Shown here: positions 8,563 through 16,336 of the stretch, in pieces
How positions within the stretch are numbered: position 1 is the first letter of the stretch
How the letters are laid out: each line of letters begins with the position of its first letter
Assembly: GCF_937915125.1 (NCBI RefSeq)
Contig: NZ_CALDMP010000087.1
Location: 1-36,508, forward strand
Source: an uncultured Ruminococcus sp.
GTDB taxonomy: Bacteria; Bacillota; Clostridia; Oscillospirales; Ruminococcaceae
DNA: 36,508 nt
Direction of reading: 5' to 3'
Position numbers and translations under genes: made by a program
The notes under the pieces: generated by a model
Databases searched by the model: none
Told to the model about the DNA's origin: nothing
What the model saw: the letters and a program-made list of their open reading frames with translations, nothing else

Positions 8563-9318
8563 TTATTCCTGAACCAGCTGTTTCATATCATACAGCCCGG
8601 CAGGCTTACCGCAGAGATATACGGCAGCGTTCACTGCACCTACTGCAAAGACAGTCTTGGAAGCAGCACTGTGGGACAGGGTGATCACTTCGTCCTTGCC
8701 GGCAAAGATCACATCATGCTCGCCGACGATCGTACCGCCACGAATGGAGTGCATTCCGATCTCCTTGCCGTCACGCTTCATGCGTCTTGCATGGCGGTCG
8801 TAGACATAGTGGTACTCGTTGTCCAGTGTCTCGTTGATAGCGTTTGCAATCATAATAGCAGTACCGCTGGGCGCGTCAATTTTCTGATTGTGGTGCTTCT
8901 CCACGATCTCAATGTCGAACTGTCCGCCCAAGATGGAAGCGGCTTTCTTTGCCAGTTCCACCAGCAGGTTGATACCCAGGGACATATTAAAGGTGAAGAA
9001 TACCGGGATCTGCTGCGCGGTGGTCTGGATCTTGCTGATTTGTTCATCGCTGTAACCTGTCGTTGCAAGAACCAGTGCAACGTTGTTCACCAGTGCATAT
9101 TCCAGCAGTGTATCCAGGGAAGATGGATTGGAAAAGTCTATGATGACATCCGGTACTTCTGCAAGTGCAGTTGGTTTTTCCACAATGGGGAAGTCTGCAT
9201 ACTGTGCGGTATAAGAATCTATGCCGCCGATAACGGTGCAATCGTTCCGTCCTGCGATGCAGGAAGCGACTGTGTGTCCCATTTTACCATTGGCACCGCA
9301 TATTACTATTTTCGTCAT
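8563..9318 (-). CDS. dapB: 4-hydroxy-tetrahydrodipicolinate reductase
   Basis: The 251-residue protein catalyses the NAD(P)H-dependent reduction in lysine/DAP synthesis. The N-terminal nucleotide-binding motif is VICGANGKMG. The substrate-binding and catalytic region EKHHNQKIDAPSGTA contains the His-His pair and the Lys typical of DapB. I chose the ATG at 9318 (MTKIVICG) because it has an AGAGG site and places the Rossmann strand at the normal position; an upstream in-frame ATG at 9348 would add ten residues. It is last in the operon, 34 bases after dapA. Confidence 0.96.
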   Translation of the reverse strand: MTKIVICGANGKMGHTVASCIAGRNDCTVIGGIDSYTAQYADFPIVEKPTALAEVPDVIIDFSNPSSLDTLLEYALVNNVALVLATTGYSDEQISKIQTTAQQIPVFFTFNMSLGINLLVELAKKAASILGGQFDIEIVEKHHNQKIDAPSGTAIMIANAINETLDNEYHYVYDRHARRMKRDGKEIGMHSIRGGTIVGEHDVIFAGKDEVITLSHSAASKTVFAVGAVNAAVYLCGKPAGLYDMKQLVQE

Positions 9319-9352
9319 ATTCTGCCTCTTTTCTATACTTCCTGCCATGGAT

Positions 9353-10243
9353 TCAGGAGATCAGTCCATACGCCAGAAGTGTTTCGCGCATGGCAGCCTT
9401 GTGCTCGTCAGTCATATCGCACAAAGGCATTCTGCACGGACCAGCCGGCATACCCATCTGATTCATAGCGTCCTTTACCGGGATCGGATTTACTTCCATA
9501 AACAGATCATTGATCAGGCGCAGATACTTCAGCTGAAGCTCTGTTGCTGCAGCAAAGTTGTTGTTCAGGCAGTACTGTGTCATGTCGTGTGTTTCCTTCG
9601 GGAGCACGTTGGAAAGAACGGAAATAACGCCCTTGCCGCCCAGGGACATGATAGGTACGATCATATCATCGTTACCGCTGTAGATATCCACCTTGTCGCC
9701 ACACTTTGCAGCCAGCTTTGCAGTATAGCCGATATTGCCGCTTGCTTCCTTGACAGCCACGATATTCTTGTGTTCAGCCAGTGTCGCAATGGTACCAACC
9801 TCAAAGCCGACACCAGTACGGCTGGGGATATTGTACAGGATAATGGGAATATTGACGCTGTCTGCAATGGCATTATAGTGTGCCACAAGACCACGCTGTG
9901 TTGCCTTATTATAATAAGGTGTGACAACCAGTAGACCATCTGCGCCCAGTTCCTGTGCCTCCTGAGACAGGGCAATGGCATACTTGGTGTCATTGCTGCC
10001 AGTTCCGGCAATGACTGGTACACGGTTGTGTGTATGCTCTACAGCAAAGCGGATGCAGGCACGGTGCTCTTCGTCATCCAGTGTAGACGATTCGCCGGTG
10101 GTGCCGCAGATAATAATGGCGTCCGTTCCATTTTCAATCTGGAAATCAATGTTCTTTCCCAGTCCATCGAAATCCACAGAGCCGTCTTCCAGCATGGGGG
10201 TGATAATGGCAACGCCAGCACCTTCAAAAATGGTATTTTTCAT
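9353..10243 (-). CDS. dapA: 4-hydroxy-tetrahydrodipicolinate synthase
   Basis: The 296-residue TIM-barrel enzyme condenses pyruvate with aspartate semialdehyde. GTTGE at 47-51, Tyr137 in LYNIPSRTG and the Schiff-base lysine Lys165 in VAVKEASG are all present. The ATG at 10243 has GGAGG eight bases upstream. It is third in the operon, 36 bases after the GNAT gene. The lysine riboswitch at the head of the transcript should shut it down when lysine is plentiful. Confidence 0.97.
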   Translation of the reverse strand: MKNTIFEGAGVAIITPMLEDGSVDFDGLGKNIDFQIENGTDAIIICGTTGESSTLDDEEHRACIRFAVEHTHNRVPVIAGTGSNDTKYAIALSQEAQELGADGLLVVTPYYNKATQRGLVAHYNAIADSVNIPIILYNIPSRTGVGFEVGTIATLAEHKNIVAVKEASGNIGYTAKLAAKCGDKVDIYSGNDDMIVPIMSLGGKGVISVLSNVLPKETHDMTQYCLNNNFAAATELQLKYLRLINDLFMEVNPIPVKDAMNQMGMPAGPCRMPLCDMTDEHKAAMRETLLAYGLIS

Positions 10244-10279
10244 AACAATTACCTCCTGATGGCAATTTTTGTTATATGC

Positions 10280-10762
10280 TTATTTGAGAAAATTCGGTTT
10301 TTTCCACGTAAAAGTGACAAGAACAGGGTCAATTTCTGCGCCAAGTTTTTCATAGAAACGGATGGCAGAATGATTTTCCGTCAGGCATTTCCACTCGATC
10401 TTCACGCAGTTCAATTCCTTTGCGATCTCACAAAGTTTCTGCATCAGTGCATATCCCACGCCGATGCCCCGACAGGAATCTTCGCAGAATAATTCTTCCA
10501 GATAAATGACATATCTTCCCATGGCACCTGCCAGCCGATAGGTATGATAAACTGCCACACCCACCGGAGTTTCTCCCTGATATGCCAGGAGTGCACAGAC
10601 GGAGCGTTCTTCCAGCATTTCACGCATGGTGTCCGGATCAGTAGCAGTGCCGCTGAAATGGGGATCCATTTCTTCCTCCATTTGCAGCAGTTTTTGCAGG
10701 AATCCGCAGATCACTTTGGCATCCTCAGGGGATGCGCTGCGGATAGACAGTGTCCCGGACAT
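10280..10762 (-). CDS. GNAT acetyltransferase, diamine acetyltransferase-like
   Basis: The 160-residue GNAT protein has the acetyl-CoA loop CRGIGVGYALM and a C-terminal ENHSAIRFYEKLGAE segment. The overall arrangement (YLEELFCEDSCRGIG, then EWKCL, then AIRFYEKLGA) resembles spermidine/diamine N-acetyltransferases, so a small amine or amino acid is a plausible acceptor; this is inference. The ATG at 10762 overlaps the asd stop (TAATG), which suggests coupled translation. It lies inside the lysine operon under the lysine riboswitch, yet no step of the DapL route needs an acetyltransferase. A role on lysine, DAP or a polyamine is possible. Confidence 0.82.
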   Translation of the reverse strand: MSGTLSIRSASPEDAKVICGFLQKLLQMEEEMDPHFSGTATDPDTMREMLEERSVCALLAYQGETPVGVAVYHTYRLAGAMGRYVIYLEELFCEDSCRGIGVGYALMQKLCEIAKELNCVKIEWKCLTENHSAIRFYEKLGAEIDPVLVTFTWKKPNFLK

Positions 10763-11841
10763 TAGTCAAAATAGCCCTTTGCTGCCAGCAGTTCTGCCAG
10801 CAGAACACCGCCGCCGGCTGCACCACGCAGGGTGTTGTGAGACAGGCACACGAACTTATAGTCAAACATGGTGTCTTCCCGGAGACGACCTACGGAAACG
10901 GCCATACCGCCTTCGATATTGCGATCCAGCTTTGCTTGGGGACGATCGTCCTCCTGGAAATAGTGGATGAACTGCTTCGGTGCGGAAGGCAGCTCCAGTT
11001 CCTGGGGAACGCCCTTGAAGTCCTCCCAGATCTTCAGGATCTCATCCTTAGACGGCTTCTGCGTAAAGGAAACAAAGACAGCAGCAGTGTGACCATCCGA
11101 AACCGGTACACGCAGGCACTGGGTAGTGATCAGGGGACTGTCAGCGCTGACGATTTTGCCGTCCTCGATCTGGCCCCATACCTTCAGCGGTTCCTTCTCC
11201 GACTTTTCTTCTTCGCCGCCGATGTAGGGAACGATATTATCCAGAATTTCCGGCCAGCGTTCAAAGGTCTTTCCGGCACCGGAGATTGCCTGATAGGTGC
11301 AGGCAAGGATATTCTTGATGCCATACTTGCGCAGGGGAGACAGTGCCGGTACATAGCTCTGAATGGAGCAGTTGGATTTGACTGCGATAAAGCCGCGCTT
11401 TGTACCCAGACGCTTGCGCTGGCTCTCGATGATCTCAATGTGTTCCGGGTTAACTTCCGGTACGACCATGGGAACATCTGGTGTAAACCGATGTGCAGAG
11501 TTATTGGAAACCACCGGGCATTCTGCCTTTGCATAAGTTTCTTCCAGGGCACGGATCTCATCCTTTTTCATGTCAACAGCGCAGAATACAAAGTCCACCA
11601 TGCCGGCGATCTTTTCCACATCTGCTGTTGCATCGAACAGGATCATATCCTTCATTGCTGCGGGCATAGGCGTCTGCATTGCCCAGCGGCTGCCGACTGC
11701 TTCCTCATAGGTCTTTCCGGCTGAACGGGGAGAAGCCGCCAGAGCTGCGACATGGAACCAGGGATGGTTCTCCAGAAGCGTTGCAAATCGCTGACCAACC
11801 ATACCAGTTGCTCCGATAATGCCAACCTGATACTGTTTCAT
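10762..11841 (-). CDS. asd: Aspartate-semialdehyde dehydrogenase
   Basis: The 359-residue enzyme reduces aspartyl phosphate to aspartate semialdehyde with NADPH. It has the nucleotide loop GATGMVGQ (10-17), the catalytic Cys158 in KSNCSIQ and a SGAGKTFERWPE segment. The sequence is of the archaeal/fungal branch rather than the classical Gram-negative form. The ATG at 11841 is preferred because GGAGGA lies nine bases upstream; another ATG at 11850 touches that ribosome site. It is first in the operon and lies directly after the riboswitch terminator, so it carries the main regulatory control. Confidence 0.95.
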   Translation of the reverse strand: MKQYQVGIIGATGMVGQRFATLLENHPWFHVAALAASPRSAGKTYEEAVGSRWAMQTPMPAAMKDMILFDATADVEKIAGMVDFVFCAVDMKKDEIRALEETYAKAECPVVSNNSAHRFTPDVPMVVPEVNPEHIEIIESQRKRLGTKRGFIAVKSNCSIQSYVPALSPLRKYGIKNILACTYQAISGAGKTFERWPEILDNIVPYIGGEEEKSEKEPLKVWGQIEDGKIVSADSPLITTQCLRVPVSDGHTAAVFVSFTQKPSKDEILKIWEDFKGVPQELELPSAPKQFIHYFQEDDRPQAKLDRNIEGGMAVSVGRLREDTMFDYKFVCLSHNTLRGAAGGGVLLAELLAAKGYFD

Positions 11842-11876
11842 TTTCGTCATTCCTCCAAAAAAATCTTAAAAATATG

Positions 11877-11897
11877 AAAAAACCGGTTGAAAACCGG
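11877..11897 (-). terminator. Riboswitch-controlled terminator before asd
   Basis: On the minus strand, CCGGTT-TTC-AACCGG is followed by six T residues. It lies between the lysine aptamer and the asd ribosome site, which is the normal expression platform of a transcription-terminating lysine riboswitch. Confidence 0.88.
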
Positions 11898-11954
11898 CGG
11901 CTCATGCGATATAATAGAATAGAATCATTTGCGTGATGCAAAAAGCATGACGCT

Positions 11955-12114
11955 GATAGCACTCCATCATAACGATGACAGTCATATTCCTGTTCGGAAA
12001 TATGCCCAGAAGCTGTGTCACCGGTACAGCCTCTTCGGCACGCACGCTTTTCTGCTTCGATCATAGCGGAATGGTATCCTGTCAGAGCATACTGATCGTG
12101 AGTGCGCCTCTACC
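11955..12114 (-). promoter_or_regulatory. Lysine riboswitch (L box)
   Basis: This 160-nt minus-strand element carries the L-box landmarks: GGTAGAGGCGCAC at the 5' end and TGGAGTGCTATC at the 3' end, which close P1. I could pair all the arms: GCGCAC with GTGCGT (P2), CGATCA with TGATCG, TGCC/GCTGT with ACAGC/GGGCA (P3), TATTTCC with GGAATA (P4) and TCATC with GATGG (P5). CTGTCA before P5 also matches the family. Lysine binding should favour the terminator at 11877-11897 and switch off asd, the GNAT gene, dapA and dapB. Confidence 0.95.
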
Positions 12115-12121
12115 TATTCCT

Positions 12122-12150
12122 ATCATATCATTTCTGTGGGAATTTGTCAA
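12122..12150 (-). promoter_or_regulatory. Promoter of the lysine riboswitch and asd operon
   Basis: On the minus strand, TTGACA (12150-12145), 17 bases, then TATGAT (12127-12122). The predicted start of transcription lies just before the first L-box helix, which supports both assignments. Confidence 0.88.
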
Positions 12151-12180
12151 TATTATTTTTGCGAAAAACAGGAGAAGCCT

Positions 12181-13221
12181 ATGAAAAAATCAGATTTTTA
12201 TTACGATTTGCCGGAAGAACTCATTGCCCAGACACCCATCGAGCCGAGAGACCACTCCCGGATGATGCAGATCGACCGAAATACAGGGGAGATACAGCAC
12301 AAGCACTTCTACGATCTCTGTGATATTTTACAAGAGGGAGACCTGCTGGTCATGAATGATTCCCGTGTCCTGCCGGCACGTCTGTACGGCGAAAAGGTGG
12401 ATAACGGTACGTTTATTGAATTCCTGCTGCTGGAGCAGAAAGGAGACAAGCTGTGGGAGATCATTTGTCGTCCAGGAAAAAAGGCAAAAGTCGGCGTGAA
12501 ATTTTCCTTCGGCGGCGGACGGCTCATTGGTGAGGTCGTGGAAGTGAAGCCAGACGGCAACCGGATCGTGCAGTTTACCTGTGAGGGGAATTTCTACACT
12601 GCACTGGAAGAAGTGGGACAGATGCCCTTGCCGCCGTATATTCACGAGAAGCTGAAAGACAAGGAACGCTATCAGACTGTCTATTCCAGGGAACTGGGTT
12701 CCGCTGCGGCACCCACTGCCGGGCTGCACTTCACCAAGGAAATGCTCCAGAAGCTGAAAGATAAGGGCGTCAGAGAAGCCTATGTGACGCTGCATGTGGG
12801 ACTGGGAACATTCCGTCCGGTGAAAGAGGATGACGTATTGCAGCACAAAATGCACAGTGAGCACTATCATCTTTCGCAGGAAACAGTGGATATGATCCGG
12901 GAGACGAAGCGGAACGGCGGGCGTGTTATTGCAGTAGGCACAACCTCCTGCCGGACGCTGGAAGCCGTTGCAACGGCGCATAATGGGGAACTGGTGGCGG
13001 ATGATGGTTATACAGATATTTTCATTTACCCGGGCTACGAGTTCAAGGTACTGGACGGACTGGTAACCAATTTTCACTTGCCGGAAAGTACGCTGATCAT
13101 GCTGATCTCTGCCTTTTTGGGATATGAGAACACCATGCATGCCTATGAGGTAGCTGTAAAGGAACGGTATCGGTTCTTCAGCTTCGGGGATGCTATGTGT
13201 ATTCTGCCGGAGGAAAAATAA
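12181..13221 (+). CDS. queA: tRNA preQ1(34) S-adenosylmethionine ribosyltransferase-isomerase
   Basis: The 346-residue enzyme transfers and rearranges the ribosyl part of S-adenosylmethionine onto preQ1 in tRNA, giving epoxyqueuosine. Family hallmarks are FYYDLPEELIAQTPIEPRDHSRMM at the N terminus, VMNDSRVLPARLYG, PTAGLHFT, HVGLGTFRPV and the C-terminal LPESTLIMLISAFLG. The length is normal. The ATG at 12181 follows AGGAG. It is the first gene of a cluster with an unknown gene and tgt, the usual partner that inserts preQ1. I could not find a convincing promoter in the 30 bases shared with the divergent asd promoter. Confidence 0.97.
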   Translation: MKKSDFYYDLPEELIAQTPIEPRDHSRMMQIDRNTGEIQHKHFYDLCDILQEGDLLVMNDSRVLPARLYGEKVDNGTFIEFLLLEQKGDKLWEIICRPGKKAKVGVKFSFGGGRLIGEVVEVKPDGNRIVQFTCEGNFYTALEEVGQMPLPPYIHEKLKDKERYQTVYSRELGSAAAPTAGLHFTKEMLQKLKDKGVREAYVTLHVGLGTFRPVKEDDVLQHKMHSEHYHLSQETVDMIRETKRNGGRVIAVGTTSCRTLEAVATAHNGELVADDGYTDIFIYPGYEFKVLDGLVTNFHLPESTLIMLISAFLGYENTMHAYEVAVKERYRFFSFGDAMCILPEEK

Positions 13222-13803
13222 ATGAAAGCACGTACTCCAGAAGAGTTACAGCAAATCATTGCACAGATTGATGCGATTGACTGGTCACGCTATGATACTG
13301 CATACGGGAACGCTTCTGGGATCGAAACCCGCCCGAGAAAACGGTGGGAAAAAATTCTTCCAATGTCCATTACAATGCGCCGTCACAGATATCTTGACGA
13401 GGATTGCAGAAATCTGGCAGATACTGCGAAGTGGCTGAAAATGCTTTTCTCAGAGCAGGAAAAAGAGGCAAGGGAAGCGGCATTAAACCTGGATGCTTCA
13501 CTCTGCCATCAGCATATTATGGTTGCAGATGCATCGCTTCCGGCATATGACATTCTGGTATACTGTCTAAGAACAACAGATAGTGCTATGCTGATTGAAG
13601 ATCTCCTTGATTTATTCTATGGATTTGCCATTTGTACTTCAAAAATTCAAGAAGGAGCAGAGTGGGCTTTCTCTCTGCGGGAAAAAATGCTACAAGACAA
13701 AGCGTTGTATGCATCTTATCTGTCTGAAAAAGATGATTACACAGCAATATACGCCAAGGAAATTTGTGCATTGCTGCAAACTCCTCCGATTATGACACAA
13801 TGA
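13222..13803 (+). CDS. Hypothetical protein between queA and tgt
   Basis: I do not recognise this 193-residue protein. It starts with ATG directly after the queA stop, with GGAGG eight bases upstream inside the end of queA, and ends 24 bases before tgt, so it is surely co-transcribed with both. It is soluble, mixed charged, probably mostly helical, and has no signal peptide, membrane segment or cysteine pair motif. It contains WLKMLFSEQEKEAREAALNLD and a small His-containing segment, SLCHQHIMVADA. Its codon use looks more A/T-rich than that of queA and tgt, so it may be a later insertion. A link with queuosine metabolism is only positional. Confidence 0.75.
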   Translation: MKARTPEELQQIIAQIDAIDWSRYDTAYGNASGIETRPRKRWEKILPMSITMRRHRYLDEDCRNLADTAKWLKMLFSEQEKEAREAALNLDASLCHQHIMVADASLPAYDILVYCLRTTDSAMLIEDLLDLFYGFAICTSKIQEGAEWAFSLREKMLQDKALYASYLSEKDDYTAIYAKEICALLQTPPIMTQ

Positions 13804-13827
13804 TAAAACAGAAAGGAATTTACACGA

Positions 13828-14958
13828 ATGTTTACACTCTTAAAAACCGAAGGACATGCCCGAAGAGGCATCTTTGAAACCGTACACGGCACCATTCAGA
13901 CGCCGTTCTTTATGAACGTTGGTACTTCGGCGGCAATTAAAGGCGGTATATCTTCCATTGACCTGGTAGACTTGAAGTGCCAGGTAGAGCTTTGCAATAC
14001 CTATCACCTGCATCTGCGTCCGAGCGATAAGATCATACGTCAAATGGGCGGCTTGCACAAGTTCATGAACTGGCACAGACCTATTCTGACAGACAGTGGC
14101 GGCTTTCAGGTGTTCTCCCTGGCAAAGCTGCGGCGTATCAAGGAGGAAGGCGTTTATTTCCAGTCCCACATTGACGGCAGACGTATCTTCATGGGTCCGG
14201 AAGAGAGTATGCAGATTCAGTCCAACCTTGGCTCTACCATTGCCATGGCATTTGATGAGTGCGTGGAAAATCCGGCACCATTGGACTATGTGAAAAACTC
14301 CTGCGCACGGACTACACGCTGGCTGATACGCTGTCAGAACGAGATGAAACGCCTGAATGCAATGGAGGGTACCATCAATCCTAAGCAGATGCTGTTCGGC
14401 ATCAATCAGGGCGGTACCTTTGACGAGATCCGTGTCTCCCATATGCAGGAAATTGCGCAGTTGGATCTGGACGGCTACGCTATTGGCGGTCTTGCGGTGG
14501 GAGAGCCTACGGAGGTCATGTACCATATCATTGAGCAGGTCGAACCGCATATGCCGGTGCACAAGCCACGTTATCTCTTGGGCGTGGGCACACCGTCCAA
14601 TCTCATTGAGGGTGTGTATCGTGGTATCGACATGTTCGATTGCGTTATGCCCAGCCGCAATGCACGTCACGGTACGATTTTCACATGGGATGGCATTCTG
14701 CATATTACCAATGCAGCTTATGAGACGGACTCTCAGCCCCTTGACCCGAAGTGTGATTGTCCCGTTTGCCGGAACCATTCCCGTGCCTATGTGCGCCATC
14801 TGTTCAAAGCAAATGAACAGCTTGGGGGACGCCTTGCAGTGGCACATAACCTTTACTTCTATAATACGCTCATGGAAAAAATTCGTGATGCACTGGATGC
14901 CGGGGAATTTACGCAGTTCCGCAAGGACTACAGCGAACGGCTGGCGCAGCGAATCTGA
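13828..14958 (+). CDS. tgt: tRNA-guanine transglycosylase (preQ1 insertion)
   Basis: The 376-residue enzyme exchanges guanine 34 for preQ1 in tRNAs with GUN anticodons. Asp89 in LTDSGGFQVFSL, the GINQGG loop, GGLAVGEP, the nucleophile region GIDMFDCVMPSRNARHG (Asp271) and the zinc ligands Cys309, Cys311, Cys314 and His340 are all visible. The ATG at 13828 follows AAAGGAA. It works one step before QueA in the same cluster. The terminator just downstream acts on the opposite strand, so how this transcript ends is unclear. Confidence 0.97.
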   Translation: MFTLLKTEGHARRGIFETVHGTIQTPFFMNVGTSAAIKGGISSIDLVDLKCQVELCNTYHLHLRPSDKIIRQMGGLHKFMNWHRPILTDSGGFQVFSLAKLRRIKEEGVYFQSHIDGRRIFMGPEESMQIQSNLGSTIAMAFDECVENPAPLDYVKNSCARTTRWLIRCQNEMKRLNAMEGTINPKQMLFGINQGGTFDEIRVSHMQEIAQLDLDGYAIGGLAVGEPTEVMYHIIEQVEPHMPVHKPRYLLGVGTPSNLIEGVYRGIDMFDCVMPSRNARHGTIFTWDGILHITNAAYETDSQPLDPKCDCPVCRNHSRAYVRHLFKANEQLGGRLAVAHNLYFYNTLMEKIRDALDAGEFTQFRKDYSERLAQRI

Positions 14959-14997
14959 TTTCAACCAGATGGGTGAAACATTGAGGTAATATACAGC

Positions 14998-15028
14998 AAA
15001 AAGCGGATGCCGCAAAAACAGCATCCGC
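14998..15028 (-). terminator. Terminator of hpf
   Basis: GCGGATGC (15003-15010) pairs with GCATCCGC (15021-15028). On the minus strand the stem is followed by a run of T residues (plus-strand A residues 14998-15002). It lies 38 bases after the hpf stop. Confidence 0.85.
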
Positions 15029-15065
15029 AATATATCTTATGAACAAGTGAAAATATGACGTGAAA

Positions 15066-15590
15066 TTATTCGTAGATCGGCTCCAGGACAGCGTACTTGC
15101 CATCAGAACGCTTGTAAACCACGTTTACCTCGCCGGTATTGGCATTGGTGAACATGAAGAACGCATGCCCCAACAGATCCATCTGGAGAATTGCTTCATC
15201 CAGATCCATGGCGTGCATCACAAACTTCTTGTGACGAACGACTTCGTGTTCTGCTTCGGCGACGGGCTCTTCCAGCATGTCCACAAAAGCAGCTTCTTTC
15301 AGCTTCTTTTCCACACGTGTCTTGTTCTTGCGGATCTGGCGAATGATCTTATCTACGGAAGCATCCAGTGCGTCTTCCTTATCAACAGCAGATTGCTCTG
15401 CACGATAAATCATGTTGTTATAAGTAACAGTCAGTTCGATCACCATCAGGTTCTTGTGATTTGCCATGGTGATCTTAGCTTCTGCCTCTTCACCGAAAAA
15501 CTTGTCAAGTTTGGAATTCAGACGGTTTTCCGCATATTCTGTGAAATTCTGTGGGATCTGCATTTTCTTTGCTGTAATTGTGATTTTCAT
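15066..15590 (-). CDS. hpf: Ribosome hibernation promoting factor, long form
   Basis: The 174-residue protein binds the 30S subunit and pairs 70S ribosomes into inactive 100S dimers during slow growth. The N-terminal domain (about 1-100) has the HPF/YfiA strand and helix pattern (MKITITAKKMQIP, then LDKFF, KVTM-like strands and DALDASVDKIIRQIRK). The C-terminal domain (about 118-174; VRHKKFVMHAMDLDEAILQMDLLGHAFFMFTN) is the dimerisation domain of the long form. The ATG at 15590 has AAGGAGG at a normal distance; an upstream in-frame ATG at 15620 has none. It is a single gene with its own promoter and terminator. Confidence 0.95.
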   Translation of the reverse strand: MKITITAKKMQIPQNFTEYAENRLNSKLDKFFGEEAEAKITMANHKNLMVIELTVTYNNMIYRAEQSAVDKEDALDASVDKIIRQIRKNKTRVEKKLKEAAFVDMLEEPVAEAEHEVVRHKKFVMHAMDLDEAILQMDLLGHAFFMFTNANTGEVNVVYKRSDGKYAVLEPIYE

Positions 15591-15663
15591 GATAATTCCT
15601 CCTTCTACAGCGTTTCCCATGAGACAATTGCATTGCCGGATAGAAAAGCTGTTCGTTTCTCCT

Positions 15664-15692
15664 ATTATAACATACTTCTATTTTTTTGGCAA
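15664..15692 (-). promoter_or_regulatory. Promoter of hpf
   Basis: On the minus strand, TTGCCA (15692-15687), 17 bases, then TATAAT (15669-15664), about 74 bases before the hpf start. Confidence 0.75.
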
Positions 15693-15804
15693 GCACATTC
15701 TGATTTTTTGTATAATTCCAACAAAAAATAAACTGCATTTTAGTGATATTGTCTTGGCTCCACATGTATTTTTTGGCGATTTCTACAAAATGCAGAAAAG
15801 CATC

Positions 15805-15833
15805 TTGCATATTTCACAAAAATCGATTATGAT
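15805..15833 (+). promoter_or_regulatory. Promoter of the FHA-SEDS-PBP operon
   Basis: TTGCAT (15805-15810), 17 bases, then TATGAT (15828-15833), 38 bases before the first start codon. Confidence 0.65.
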
Positions 15834-15871
15834 ACATATGGACGTATTCTCACCGGGGAGGTGTATTTGCT

Positions 15872-16336
15872 ATGTTTGAAAAAATCATGGCTTCTTTGCA
15901 GGAAATTCCTGCATATTCGATTCTGATCAGCGCCGTAGTCGTTGTGTTTATCGCACTCAGTATTCTCACCATGTTCGGAAAGGCAAGGGAAGAAAAAGAG
16001 GTCGAACAGCTTCGCTGGAACAAAGTGAGTGCCCATATGGCACTGTATGATACTGCAAGAAGAGTTGTTATCCCTCTGGAGGCAGACGAAATTCTGGTAG
16101 GACGGCACGGTGCTGCCGATATTCGGTTTTCTGATATGAGCGTTTCACGATATCATGCGGTGCTCTACGTATCCAATGGTATCTGGAGCGTGATGGATCT
16201 GGATTCCAAATCCGGTACATTTGTCAATGGGAGAAAAATCCGCTCACAGGTGAAGCTGAAAGACATGGACGAGATCCGTTTCGGCAACAAAACTGTTATT
16301 ATCCGACAGCGAAGGGGGAAACAGCAGCATGTATAA
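15872..16336 (+). CDS. Membrane-anchored FHA domain protein
   Basis: This 154-residue protein has one membrane segment (about 16-36; YSILISAVVVVFIALSILTMF) followed by a charged linker and a cytoplasmic forkhead-associated domain (about 60-150). FHA signature residues are present: GRHGAADI, SVSRYHAVL and SKSGTFVNG. FHA domains bind phosphothreonine peptides, so it probably answers to a Ser/Thr kinase not present in the window. Its start at 15872 has GGAGG nine bases upstream. It overlaps the SEDS gene by eight bases, which points to coupled translation and a function in peptidoglycan synthesis, much like FhaB next to rodA and pbpA in actinobacteria. Confidence 0.92.
   Translation: MFEKIMASLQEIPAYSILISAVVVVFIALSILTMFGKAREEKEVEQLRWNKVSAHMALYDTARRVVIPLEADEILVGRHGAADIRFSDMSVSRYHAVLYVSNGIWSVMDLDSKSGTFVNGRKIRSQVKLKDMDEIRFGNKTVIIRQRRGKQQHV

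Noticed and set aside
13840..15030. Long minus-strand frame opposite tgt
   Set aside because: It is antisense to tgt, with no family match and no ribosome site.
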